6,009 bases of DNA, taken from the NCBI GenBank assembly GCA_029880755.1, contig JAOUNW010000119.1, forward strand, positions 1 to 6,009, written 5' to 3'. This document shows, piece after piece, positions 1 to 5,385 of this stretch. This DNA comes from Gammaproteobacteria bacterium. GTDB taxonomy: Bacteria > Pseudomonadota > Gammaproteobacteria > Acidiferrobacterales > SZUA-150. Within the stretch, counting starts at the first letter, position 1. The number at the start of each line of letters is the position of its first letter. The translations under genes were made by a program, and so were the position numbers. The notes beneath the pieces were generated by a model, which was given only the letters and a program-made list of their open reading frames with translations, did not search any database and was not told the DNA's origin.

Positions 1-40
1 ACGTAACAGACCGCAACCCTGCATTTTTAAACCAAACCAT

Positions 41-46
41 GGAGGT
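41..46 (+). promoter_or_regulatory. Ribosome binding site of the 283-residue ORF
   Basis: GGAGGT lies 5 nt upstream of the ATG at 52 and is a near-ideal Shine-Dalgarno sequence. It fixes the start of the downstream ORF and is the main evidence that this unrecognised ORF is translated. Confidence 0.8.
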
Positions 47-51
47 GGAAT

Positions 52-903
52 ATGGGCTCAAAAAATGATCAGAAATTGGTGGGAGAACGGGGAAGACCGG
101 TAAATGACGAGCTAGAAAGTATCCGGGCCAAACTGTGGTTCAATGCGATAGCCAGAAATTTAAGGACCACTACAGCTTATGCCGTTGAAAGTTTCTACCT
201 CGAAAAACTTGGTGATCGTGATGATAGGAAAGGATCTAAAACTCGGTCAGGGAAATTCTACAAATACAAAAGGGGTGAGCATCTCCCGAGCAGGGACCTG
301 GTTTACAGTTTAGAGGAGTATTCGCCCGGCGCTGCGTACTACTATGACCATCCTTTTTGGGACATAGCCAAGAAACCCGTTATCAATCTCGCAGAGCATT
401 ATAAAACCCTGGCCAACTTACGTCCTGCCCTAACCAGATCCCTATTTGGTAATCGAAGTCGGCGGGACCAAGTCCCTACCAGAATGGTAATTGACCATTT
501 ATCCATGGTCGCGGTTATTGTCTCACAAAGTGACTGGGATGCGATTACCCTAGCGCTAGGTCTTATAAGAGAAGCCGATTTTTTTAGCAAGAACATCAGA
601 GTTAATTATTTCGTATGGCTCTCTAATGCGTTCGTTCGATTTGTCGCAAGATTCCCGTTTTGCACCGTTGCCGAAGAACTATACGCTTATTTAAGCCCCC
701 GTTTCCTATGTTATCCCGCGGAACATAATGTTTATTCTGGTGATGATGCTTTGCAGGTTGCTATGAAATATGAGCTGCGACGTGGCATATTATACAGGGA
801 AGAAGCTCCAGATACTCAGGAAACTCTGGATCCACGTCGGCTTCCGGATCACAGTTCGTACAGGGCAATCAAACGACCAAAACAGGCATTCGAAGTACGC
901 TGA
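52..903 (+). CDS. Hypothetical protein, possible DNA-binding N-terminus
   Basis: I do not recognise a named family. The 283-residue product has no signal peptide or clear membrane segment, so it is probably cytoplasmic. Residues 11-16 carry an RGRP element, the core of an AT-hook, followed by a predicted helical stretch (about 18-52) and a basic, aromatic segment around 67-80 containing KFYKYKRGEHLPSR. That last segment resembles the 'W/Y-x-Y-x-x-G-x-x-x-P' part of some XRE-like bacterial hypothetical proteins, so a regulator or DNA-associated role is possible but only inferred. The segment 86-104 is rich in Tyr (YYYDHPFW). The middle (about 145-215) looks alpha-helical and fairly hydrophobic; the C-terminus (about 250-283) is polar and probably disordered. 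The ATG at 52 is supported by GGAGGT 5 nt upstream. The gene converges on the damaged porin at 1154-2122 and shares no operon with visible genes. Its reading frame is intact. Confidence 0.75.
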   Translation: MGSKNDQKLVGERGRPVNDELESIRAKLWFNAIARNLRTTTAYAVESFYLEKLGDRDDRKGSKTRSGKFYKYKRGEHLPSRDLVYSLEEYSPGAAYYYDHPFWDIAKKPVINLAEHYKTLANLRPALTRSLFGNRSRRDQVPTRMVIDHLSMVAVIVSQSDWDAITLALGLIREADFFSKNIRVNYFVWLSNAFVRFVARFPFCTVAEELYAYLSPRFLCYPAEHNVYSGDDALQVAMKYELRRGILYREEAPDTQETLDPRRLPDHSSYRAIKRPKQAFEVR

Positions 904-910
904 TCAGCGT
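897..910. repeat. 14-bp perfect palindrome across the ORF stop codon
   Basis: ACGCTGATCAGCGT is a perfect palindrome and includes the TGA stop at 901-903. As RNA it can form a 5-bp stem (ACGCT/AGCGT) with a GATC tetraloop, followed on the plus strand by CTTTGGTTT. It could be a weak transcription terminator for the upstream gene or a protein-binding dyad. The T-run is interrupted and the stem is short, so terminator function is uncertain. Confidence 0.4.
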
Positions 911-1153
911 CTTTGGTTTCAGCGGTAAATATTACCGGGATCTGCCAATAGGTGGAGAAGCTACTAATACTGAATCGCAAGCACGATTAATAGCGATAAA
1001 TTGATTCAACAATTTGCCACAAAGCGGTTAGTTATTTCCTTTTACGAGAAAGGCTGCGATCGTATTCGCAGTTTCAATATCCTGATCAGTACCGGTAGGC
1101 CTGTCATTACCAGCGGACCCTGGTTATCTGTCATTATCGGAACAGGTTGTCTT
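904..1153. other. Gap without a convincing gene, between convergent genes
   Basis: I see no coding region here that I would defend. On the minus strand the porin frame carries on past its stop: 9 codons, another TAA (1124-1126), then 31 open codons (1031-1123) ending at TAA 1028-1030. That last piece, containing GTDQDIETANTIAAFLVKGNN-type sequence, looks protein-like but lacks a start and does not end like a beta-barrel. A 9-bp direct repeat CTGTCATTA occurs at 1101-1109 and 1128-1136, 27 bp (9 codons) apart. A short 5-bp hairpin (AATCG 973-977 with CGATT 984-988) has no T-run. The stretch may be decayed coding sequence. Confidence 0.5.
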
Positions 1154-2122
1154 TTACTCCGGAATACGCATTTCCTCCATCACGTCCGCCGGTGTCGCTG
1201 GATCGCCCTTCTCGATAGAGGCTACGGTAGCATGAGGCAGAAACTTGCCGAAGCGGTACCCTACTATGGCATAGGTACTTTCAGCGTTGTGCTCCTTGAA
1301 ATCCTCCCAGTCCACATCAAAGGATTCGATATTGGCCACTACGTTATTCCAGTCTACCTTAATACCGAAGTTGGTGATCTTATGGTGATTGCCGTCGATA
1401 AACTGCAGTTCCGGAAAATTAACGACATCAAGCATTGAATCCGGATCTGCCTTCAGCTTGGAAGTATTGGTATTGGCTTTAAAAATAACCTTATCATCCC
1501 AGTTAACTGTCACAGTCACACCGTGGAGCCGTTTGCGGAATACCTCTTCCTCTTCGCCAATAGAACCACCATACAAGTCAATGGAATACGTCATGTCACC
1601 GGAATTCATGGTGTACAACAGGCTCGCGCCATTGAAACTCTCGTGATTGCCGTGCACCGAACCTTCGGACTCGGCGTAGGCATAACTGGGCAGCTCAATC
1701 CAGGGATACAAATTACCAATATCGATAACGCTGCTGTAGAGTGCACCGTCATATTTCACTTTGCCTGCGCGCAAGGCGGCATTGTTATTCAGATTCAGCG
1801 TCACAAAGGCCCAGTCCAGAAAGGTGTTGTAATCGTCTTCCGCCGAGGCCGAGTGAAACTGTGCCGTGGCAAAAATAGAGTCGCTGATGACACCCTGAAT
1901 ATTAAGTCCAAATTTTGAACCATGGTCACTACCATCTGTGTTGATACCACTATGGTGTGGCTCCGCCAGATAAAACGCCTCTTCATCAGTGACCTGGTAG
2001 GCGCCGGTTAAATAACCGCGCACGGTGACATTGGTTGCGTCAGCGACCGCGGGTGCGGAGACCAGCGCAAAACTGGATAATCCTGCCGCACAAAGACAGG
2101 CAAGCAATCGTTTAGGGTTCAT
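1154..2122 (-). CDS. Outer-membrane porin-like protein, probably truncated at the C-terminus
   Basis: The 322-residue product begins with a clear Sec signal peptide (NPKR, then a hydrophobic stretch to about residue 22, with a likely cut at AVA-DA after residue 27). The mature part starts VTVRGYLTGAY, a typical first porin strand, and continues as alternating amphipathic strands with polar turns (for example 69-91, 103-124, 168-186, 200-217, 248-269, 282-296). It would form a beta-barrel channel in the outer membrane; the substrate is unknown. Acidic loops (EEEE at 190-193, EDD, DWED) are prominent. Bacterial barrels normally end in an aromatic residue, usually Phe, recognised by the BAM complex, and porins of this layout usually run on for some 60-80 more residues. 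Here the protein stops at MRIPE soon after strand GYRFGKFLPHATVASI, with no final strand in any of the three minus-strand frames downstream. The start has AAGGAG/GGAGAG at 2131-2138. It may be a pseudogene. Confidence 0.75.
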   Translation of the reverse strand: MNPKRLLACLCAAGLSSFALVSAPAVADATNVTVRGYLTGAYQVTDEEAFYLAEPHHSGINTDGSDHGSKFGLNIQGVISDSIFATAQFHSASAEDDYNTFLDWAFVTLNLNNNAALRAGKVKYDGALYSSVIDIGNLYPWIELPSYAYAESEGSVHGNHESFNGASLLYTMNSGDMTYSIDLYGGSIGEEEEVFRKRLHGVTVTVNWDDKVIFKANTNTSKLKADPDSMLDVVNFPELQFIDGNHHKITNFGIKVDWNNVVANIESFDVDWEDFKEHNAESTYAIVGYRFGKFLPHATVASIEKGDPATPADVMEEMRIPE

Positions 2123-2130
2123 ATTATCTT

Positions 2131-2138
2131 CTCTCCTT
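2131..2138 (-). promoter_or_regulatory. Ribosome binding site of the porin-like gene
   Basis: On the minus strand the sequence reads AAGGAGAG, ending 8 nt before the ATG at 2120-2122. It supports this start, which also places the signal peptide exactly at the N-terminus. Confidence 0.65.
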
Positions 2139-2235
2139 ACATGCCAGAATTAAGTGTTTGAATCGAATACATCGTAATAATCGATTTATAAAAGCGTAGC
2201 ACAGGAACTAATAAATGCTATTTATCAATTATGGA

Positions 2236-2265
2236 AATTATTATAATTTTTCGTGATAATTATTA
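2236..2265. repeat. AATTATTA direct repeat with 22-bp period
   Basis: The octamer AATTATTA occurs at 2236-2243 and again at 2258-2265, a start-to-start distance of 22 bp, about two helical turns. It could be a tandem regulator site upstream of the porin gene. In DNA this AT-rich a chance repeat is quite possible. Confidence 0.25.
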
Positions 2266-2396
2266 AGTCTATTTTTTCTTTTATTTACTGTTGGTTAACT
2301 TTCTTTTTTAATCTATTACATTAGGTTGAAAAAACTCTTGTCTACAAAAAATAGGCTGGTCTGAATACTTTTGCGTGTTTATCCCGGTCGGGGTTG

Positions 2397-2456
2397 CATT
2401 CCCACTGGAGCCTTTCATAATGCCCGACACATGAATGAGCAAAGGGAGTGGGCATG
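2397..2456 (+). promoter_or_regulatory. Leader hairpin covering the aminotransferase SD and start codon
   Basis: CCCACT (2401-2406) pairs perfectly with AGTGGG (2447-2452). After one mismatch (T2400/C2453) CAT (2397-2399) pairs with ATG (2454-2456), the start codon. Inside, CCTTT (2411-2415) pairs with AAAGG (2441-2445), separated from the outer stem by an asymmetric internal loop (GGAG against G). Together this gives 14 base pairs that bury the Shine-Dalgarno GGGAG (2444-2448) and the AUG. This could restrain translation or respond to a signal; function is inferred from pairing only. Confidence 0.4.
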
Positions 2457-3590
2457 GGTAACACGAACAATCTAGTCGTTAATCAATTCCAGGTATCCAA
2501 ACACCTGATCTACCTGAACCACGCCGCGGTGGCGCCTTGGCCAAAATGCACGGCAGATGCCGTGAAGAGTTTTGCAGACGAATGCCTGCACGAGGGCGCA
2601 AAACATTACCCAAGGTGGGCGGAGACTGAGCAGGCGCTACGGGCACAACTGGCCCAATTTATCCACGCCCCCTCCCCGGACGACATTGCCCTGGTCAAAA
2701 ATACCTCCGAGGCCTTGTCCATGGTGGCCCACGGCTTTCCCTGGCAAGCCGGCGACAACGTGGTTATCAGCGACCAGGAGTTTCCGTCTAACCGTATTGC
2801 CTGGGAATCTCTGGTCCCTCAGGGCGTTTCCGTTACCCAGGTCTCTCTTGAATCTGCTGATCCGGAGCAAGTGCTAATCGATGCCTGTGATGCAAAAACG
2901 AGACTCATCTCTATCAGTAGCGTGGAGTACGCCAGCGGTTTTCGCGTTGATCTGAAACGCCTCGGTGCCTTATGCAAGCAAAAGAACATTGCGCTGTGTG
3001 TGGATGCCATCCAGGGATTGGGTGTGTTTGATCATGATGTACAGAACATGAACATAGATTTTCTTATGGCCGACGCCCATAAATGGCTGCTGGCGCCTGA
3101 AGGTATCGCCGTTTTTTATTGCAGCGAAAAATGGCGAGACCAACTGCAACTGCACGAGTTTGGCTGGCATATGATGCAGGATCATTACGACTTTAATCAA
3201 CGTGACTGGCAACCGGCACAGTCAGCGCGGCGCTTTGAATGTGGCAGTCCCAATATGTTAGGCATTTATGCCTTAAAAGCGAGTCTGTCTCTTATTCAGG
3301 ATGTTGGTATAGACAATATTGAGAGGCAGGTACTACAAAACAGCGAACTCTTATTTCGTTTAATACGGGAAAGCAAGAATCTGGTATTACTCAGTTCTAT
3401 GGAAAAGGGGCGTTATGCGGGTATCGTTGTAATTAAGCATAAACAACTGGACACTGAGACATTGCATCAGTATCTCATGAAGAACAATGTGATATGCGCG
3501 ATGCGCGGCGGAGGTATCCGGTTCTCTCCTCATTTCTACATTGGCGAGCATGCTCTACGTACCGCCGTCGAGCTAGCCGATAACCTCTAG
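2454..3590 (+). CDS. PLP-dependent class V aminotransferase-fold enzyme
   Basis: The 378-residue product belongs to the aminotransferase class V / cysteine desulfurase-like fold-type I PLP enzymes and should be cytoplasmic. Visible landmarks: LNHAAVAPWP (21-30), the N-terminal substrate loop of the family; NTSEALSMV (83-91), the cofactor phosphate-binding segment; CVDAIQGLG (182-190) with Asp184 for the pyridine nitrogen; ADAHKWLLAPEG (206-217) with Lys210 as the Schiff-base lysine; and RGGGIRFSPHFY (351-362) with Arg356 as likely carboxylate-binding residue. The CsdA/SufS active-site cysteine loop (R-x-G-x-x-C type) is not seen; the nearest cysteine is Cys348, just before the RGGG motif. It is therefore more likely an aminotransferase, lyase or epimerase-type member than a desulfurase; the substrate is unknown. 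ATG 2454 has GGGAG 5 nt upstream; a GTG at 2448 in frame overlaps that site and is less likely. It stands alone on its strand here. Confidence 0.9.
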   Translation: MGNTNNLVVNQFQVSKHLIYLNHAAVAPWPKCTADAVKSFADECLHEGAKHYPRWAETEQALRAQLAQFIHAPSPDDIALVKNTSEALSMVAHGFPWQAGDNVVISDQEFPSNRIAWESLVPQGVSVTQVSLESADPEQVLIDACDAKTRLISISSVEYASGFRVDLKRLGALCKQKNIALCVDAIQGLGVFDHDVQNMNIDFLMADAHKWLLAPEGIAVFYCSEKWRDQLQLHEFGWHMMQDHYDFNQRDWQPAQSARRFECGSPNMLGIYALKASLSLIQDVGIDNIERQVLQNSELLFRLIRESKNLVLLSSMEKGRYAGIVVIKHKQLDTETLHQYLMKNNVICAMRGGGIRFSPHFYIGEHALRTAVELADNL

Positions 3591-3591
3591 C

Positions 3592-3620
3592 CCATAGGAT
3601 CCTGGAGCACTCAACTATGG
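3592..3620. terminator. Weak hairpin between convergent genes
   Basis: CCATAG (3592-3597) and CTATGG (3615-3620) form a perfect 6-bp stem with a 17-nt loop in the 45-bp gap between the stops of the aminotransferase gene and the LbtU-type porin gene. A smaller palindrome AGGATCCT (3596-3603) overlaps it. The position suits a bidirectional terminator, but there is no T-run on either side and the loop is long. Confidence 0.2.
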
Positions 3621-3635
3621 ATAACTGGGACTGAA

Positions 3636-4718
3636 TTAGAACCCAACTGCAAGCTGCAAGGTAAAGGCATTGGCGTCTTCACCGGTACCGCCATCAGCAA
3701 TGTCATAATCCGTACTCTGAGAGACTTCGAAACTGAGGGCAGTGTCTTCCATTATATTAATGGATAACGCCGCCAATATTTTGGACTCGGGCAATCCCAG
3801 CGCCTGGGCCTCGTCAGTCGCCTGATAACCCAACGCAATAGTCGCGTCTTTCCCGGCAACACTGGTATCAAAACCCAATTCAATGTTTGATGCAGTCGGT
3901 TCCGCACCGGCACCATTAAAAGCCAGCTCAGCCGGATCAAAGGGGTCAGTGGTTGCCAGGTGTTCACCGATAATCGTGAATGATCCCATGTGGAAAATGG
4001 CATGGACAATATAGGCCCCAACATACTCGGTCATAATAACGGGGCCACCGGCACCGGCGGTGATGGCATCAGTCAATCCATCCGAGTCACCGATATTATT
4101 AATATAGTCAACGCCTATGTCATACTTCATGCCTTCCCCTTCTGAAGTAAAGCCAAGGCTGACACCAAACTGGTCCACCTGTTCTTCTGCAGTGGCCTCC
4201 GTCATATCGCCGTTATAAGCAAAGACGGATGCGGTAAAGCCATTACCGCCAAAACTGACCAATAGTGCCGATTCCCGGATTTCACCCAACTCCAATGTCA
4301 GTGGATCGGAAATCATGTTTGTTTCAAAAGAGCCAAAAGGTAAATACATTTGACCCATAACTACCGAGCTGTTTTCAGACATGGCGACAGTAATCGTACC
4401 TTCATCCACTTCCAACGCGGTATCGTCTTCTTCATATAAAAATGCAAGATGCGCATCCACCCTGTCATTAATAACAGCATCAAAACCAAGCTCCACTGTC
4501 GCCAACACGATATCACTGGTATCAACACCGGAAAAATCCTCGGCCTTAGTCATTTCCGCTTCTAATATACCGCTTATGGTCAAACGGTTTAACCAATGAT
4601 TATGATCCACCCCTTCAATTACTTTCGGGTGTGCACCGCCCTCACGAGCCAATAAAGGCGTTGCCGTGACAGTGAGCAAACATGCTGTTAGTGCCAGAGT
4701 TATTTTTGTTAATTTCAT
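3636..4718 (-). CDS. LbtU-family siderophore porin
   Basis: The 360-residue product has a Sec signal peptide (LTKITLALTACLLTVTATPLLA, cut after about residue 24) and ends in VGF, the aromatic C-terminus expected of a BAM-assembled outer-membrane beta-barrel, so the protein looks complete. The N-terminal block WLNRLTISGILEAE (42-55), SDIVLATVELGFD (68-80) and LYEEDD (94-99), and the conserved core around 124-150 (LPFGSFETNMISDP followed by LTLELGEIRES), match the LbtU family as I recall it; LbtU is the legiobactin siderophore transporter of Legionella, which works as a porin-like barrel rather than a TonB-dependent receptor. The substrate here is not shown. Its ATG is 24 bp after the cheW stop on the same strand, with GGAG at 4725-4728, so it is probably co-transcribed with cheW and the chemoreceptor. 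No Fur box is seen in the short gap. Confidence 0.82.
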   Translation of the reverse strand: MKLTKITLALTACLLTVTATPLLAREGGAHPKVIEGVDHNHWLNRLTISGILEAEMTKAEDFSGVDTSDIVLATVELGFDAVINDRVDAHLAFLYEEDDTALEVDEGTITVAMSENSSVVMGQMYLPFGSFETNMISDPLTLELGEIRESALLVSFGGNGFTASVFAYNGDMTEATAEEQVDQFGVSLGFTSEGEGMKYDIGVDYINNIGDSDGLTDAITAGAGGPVIMTEYVGAYIVHAIFHMGSFTIIGEHLATTDPFDPAELAFNGAGAEPTASNIELGFDTSVAGKDATIALGYQATDEAQALGLPESKILAALSINIMEDTALSFEVSQSTDYDIADGGTGEDANAFTLQLAVGF

Positions 4719-4724
4719 TTTATG

Positions 4725-4728
4725 CTCC
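4725..4728 (-). promoter_or_regulatory. Ribosome binding site of the LbtU-type porin
   Basis: GGAG on the minus strand lies 6 nt before the ATG at 4716-4718, inside the 24-bp gap to cheW. The porin therefore has its own translation start and does not need coupling to cheW. Confidence 0.6.
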
Positions 4729-4742
4729 AGTTTAATAATTTC

Positions 4743-5291
4743 TTATTCTTCTACCTGATCCCCCACCTTCTCCTTCAACGCCGCGGCATCTCGGGTGAGA
4801 TCGGCCAGTTCACCGGCACTCAGAAGTTTGGCGGCGTCCAGCAGGATAACCATCTTGTTCTCCAGGGTGGCGACACCGGTGATGGCATCGGTCTGGGAGG
4901 TCATGTCAAACTCTTCGGTGCTGCGTACCTGGGTGTGGGTGATGTCTAACACGTCCGAGACGGAGTCAACCACGAGACCGATGACCCGTTCCTTGCCGTG
5001 GACATTGAGCTTGAGGACCACAATGACGGTGGTGGCATCGTAGTCCACCGTGTCCATGTGGAAACAGATGCGTAAATCGATAATGGGAACCACGATACCG
5101 CGCAGATTCAGTACTCCTTTGACGTAAGGCGGGGTATTGGGCAGGACCGTGACCTGGGTCCAGACCTTCACTTCCTGTACCCCGAGGATATCCACCCCGT
5201 ATTCCTCTCCGCCCAAGGAGAAGGTCAGGTATTGGGAGGAATGTTCGGACCCGGAGTCCTGCAATTCGTCTTTGCGTTGTGCTTGTGCCAT
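4743..5291 (-). CDS. cheW: Chemotaxis coupling protein CheW
   Basis: The 182-residue product is CheW, the cytoplasmic adaptor that links chemoreceptors to the histidine kinase CheA in signalling arrays. The CheW domain covers about residues 19-158: QYLTFSLGGEEYGVDI (20-35), the QEVKVW segment (39-44), LPNTPPYVKGVLNLRG (50-65), VVPIIDLR (67-74) and VIGLVVDSVSDVLDI (103-117). The NLRG and IDLR elements are the family's best-kept motifs and correspond to the surface that contacts CheA and receptor. Short extensions flank the domain: a polar N-terminus (1-18) and an acidic helical C-terminus (159-182). It is slightly longer than the E. coli protein (about 167 residues). GGAG at 5299-5302, 7 nt before the ATG, supports the start. 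It lies 94 bp downstream of a chemoreceptor gene and 24 bp upstream of a siderophore porin gene, all on one strand. Confidence 0.96.
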   Translation of the reverse strand: MAQAQRKDELQDSGSEHSSQYLTFSLGGEEYGVDILGVQEVKVWTQVTVLPNTPPYVKGVLNLRGIVVPIIDLRICFHMDTVDYDATTVIVVLKLNVHGKERVIGLVVDSVSDVLDITHTQVRSTEEFDMTSQTDAITGVATLENKMVILLDAAKLLSAGELADLTRDAAALKEKVGDQVEE

Positions 5292-5298
5292 GGTGTCA

Positions 5299-5302
5299 CT
5301 CC
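5299..5302 (-). promoter_or_regulatory. Ribosome binding site of cheW
   Basis: GGAG (in context CCGGAGTG on the minus strand) is 7 nt before the cheW ATG at 5289-5291 and lies outside the folded elements further upstream in the spacer. Confidence 0.65.
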
Positions 5303-5323
5303 GGACAGTTTGATATGTAAGCG

Positions 5324-5333
5324 ATCAGCTGAT
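5324..5333. repeat. 10-bp palindrome in the receptor-cheW spacer
   Basis: ATCAGCTGAT is a perfect palindrome directly abutting the interleaved repeats at 5334-5385. With no loop it is more likely a DNA-level dyad (regulator site) than an RNA hairpin. Palindromes of this size occur by chance several times in a window of this length. Confidence 0.25.
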
Positions 5334-5385
5334 ACAGGTTGAGCGAAATGCTGTAGCACCCAACCTGTGTTTGTTATTTGCTACA
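5334..5385 (-). promoter_or_regulatory. Interleaved inverted repeats, possible RNA pseudoknot
   Basis: Two perfect inverted repeats overlap in the spacer between the chemoreceptor stop and cheW. ACAGGTTG (5334-5341) is complementary to CAACCTGT (5361-5368), and TGTAGCA (5352-5358) to TGCTACA (5379-5385). Their order is interleaved, the topology of an H-type pseudoknot with 8-bp and 7-bp stems and connecting loops of 10, 2 and 10 nt. The element begins directly after the receptor stop codon (5386-5388). If it does not form a pseudoknot, the stems are mutually exclusive hairpins. Possible roles are 3'-end protection or processing of the receptor mRNA, attenuation, or control of cheW expression; none is shown. 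Confidence 0.5.

Larger units (their letters stand above)
2123..2453. promoter_or_regulatory. Divergent, very AT-rich intergenic promoter region
   Basis: This 331-bp stretch separates the leftward porin gene from the rightward aminotransferase gene and must hold promoters for both. Counting directly, 2161-2220 is 30% GC and 2221-2340 about 19% GC, against roughly 45-50% in sampled coding rows. Weak candidate elements: for the plus strand, TTGGTT (2291-2296) and TATTAC (2314-2319) with a 17-bp spacer; a TATAAT that can be read at 2242-2247 (plus) and at 2240-2245 (minus); for the minus strand, TATAAA (2185-2190) with no good -35. Such AT content matches UP elements or nucleoid-protein binding. 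An 8-bp direct repeat AATTATTA lies at 2236-2243 and 2258-2265. No ORF is supported here. Confidence 0.55.

Noticed and set aside
1124..1156. Stop-codon readthrough or recoding at the porin end
   Set aside because: Two TAA stops 10 codons apart in the same frame, and the sequence beyond does not complete a barrel, so decay is a simpler explanation.
1001..1438. 145-residue plus-strand ORF from a TTG start
   Set aside because: Most of it lies antisense inside the porin gene, there is no Shine-Dalgarno sequence, and the product has no family-like features.
1523..1918. 131-residue plus-strand ORF
   Set aside because: It is fully antisense to the porin gene, whose frame has a signal peptide and barrel strands; the antisense frame shows nothing of its own.
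2234..2252. Fur box candidate in the AT-rich region
   Set aside because: Only 10 of 19 positions fit the classical Fur consensus, which is what very AT-rich DNA gives by chance.
2384..2398. Sigma-54 promoter candidate (GG...TTGCA) before the aminotransferase
   Set aside because: The GG and GC are 10 bp apart start to start, whereas the -24/-12 consensus needs 12; at the correct distance the bases are CC.
2448..2450. GTG start for the aminotransferase
   Set aside because: It overlaps the GGGAG ribosome binding site; the ATG at 2454 has correct spacing and loses only two residues.
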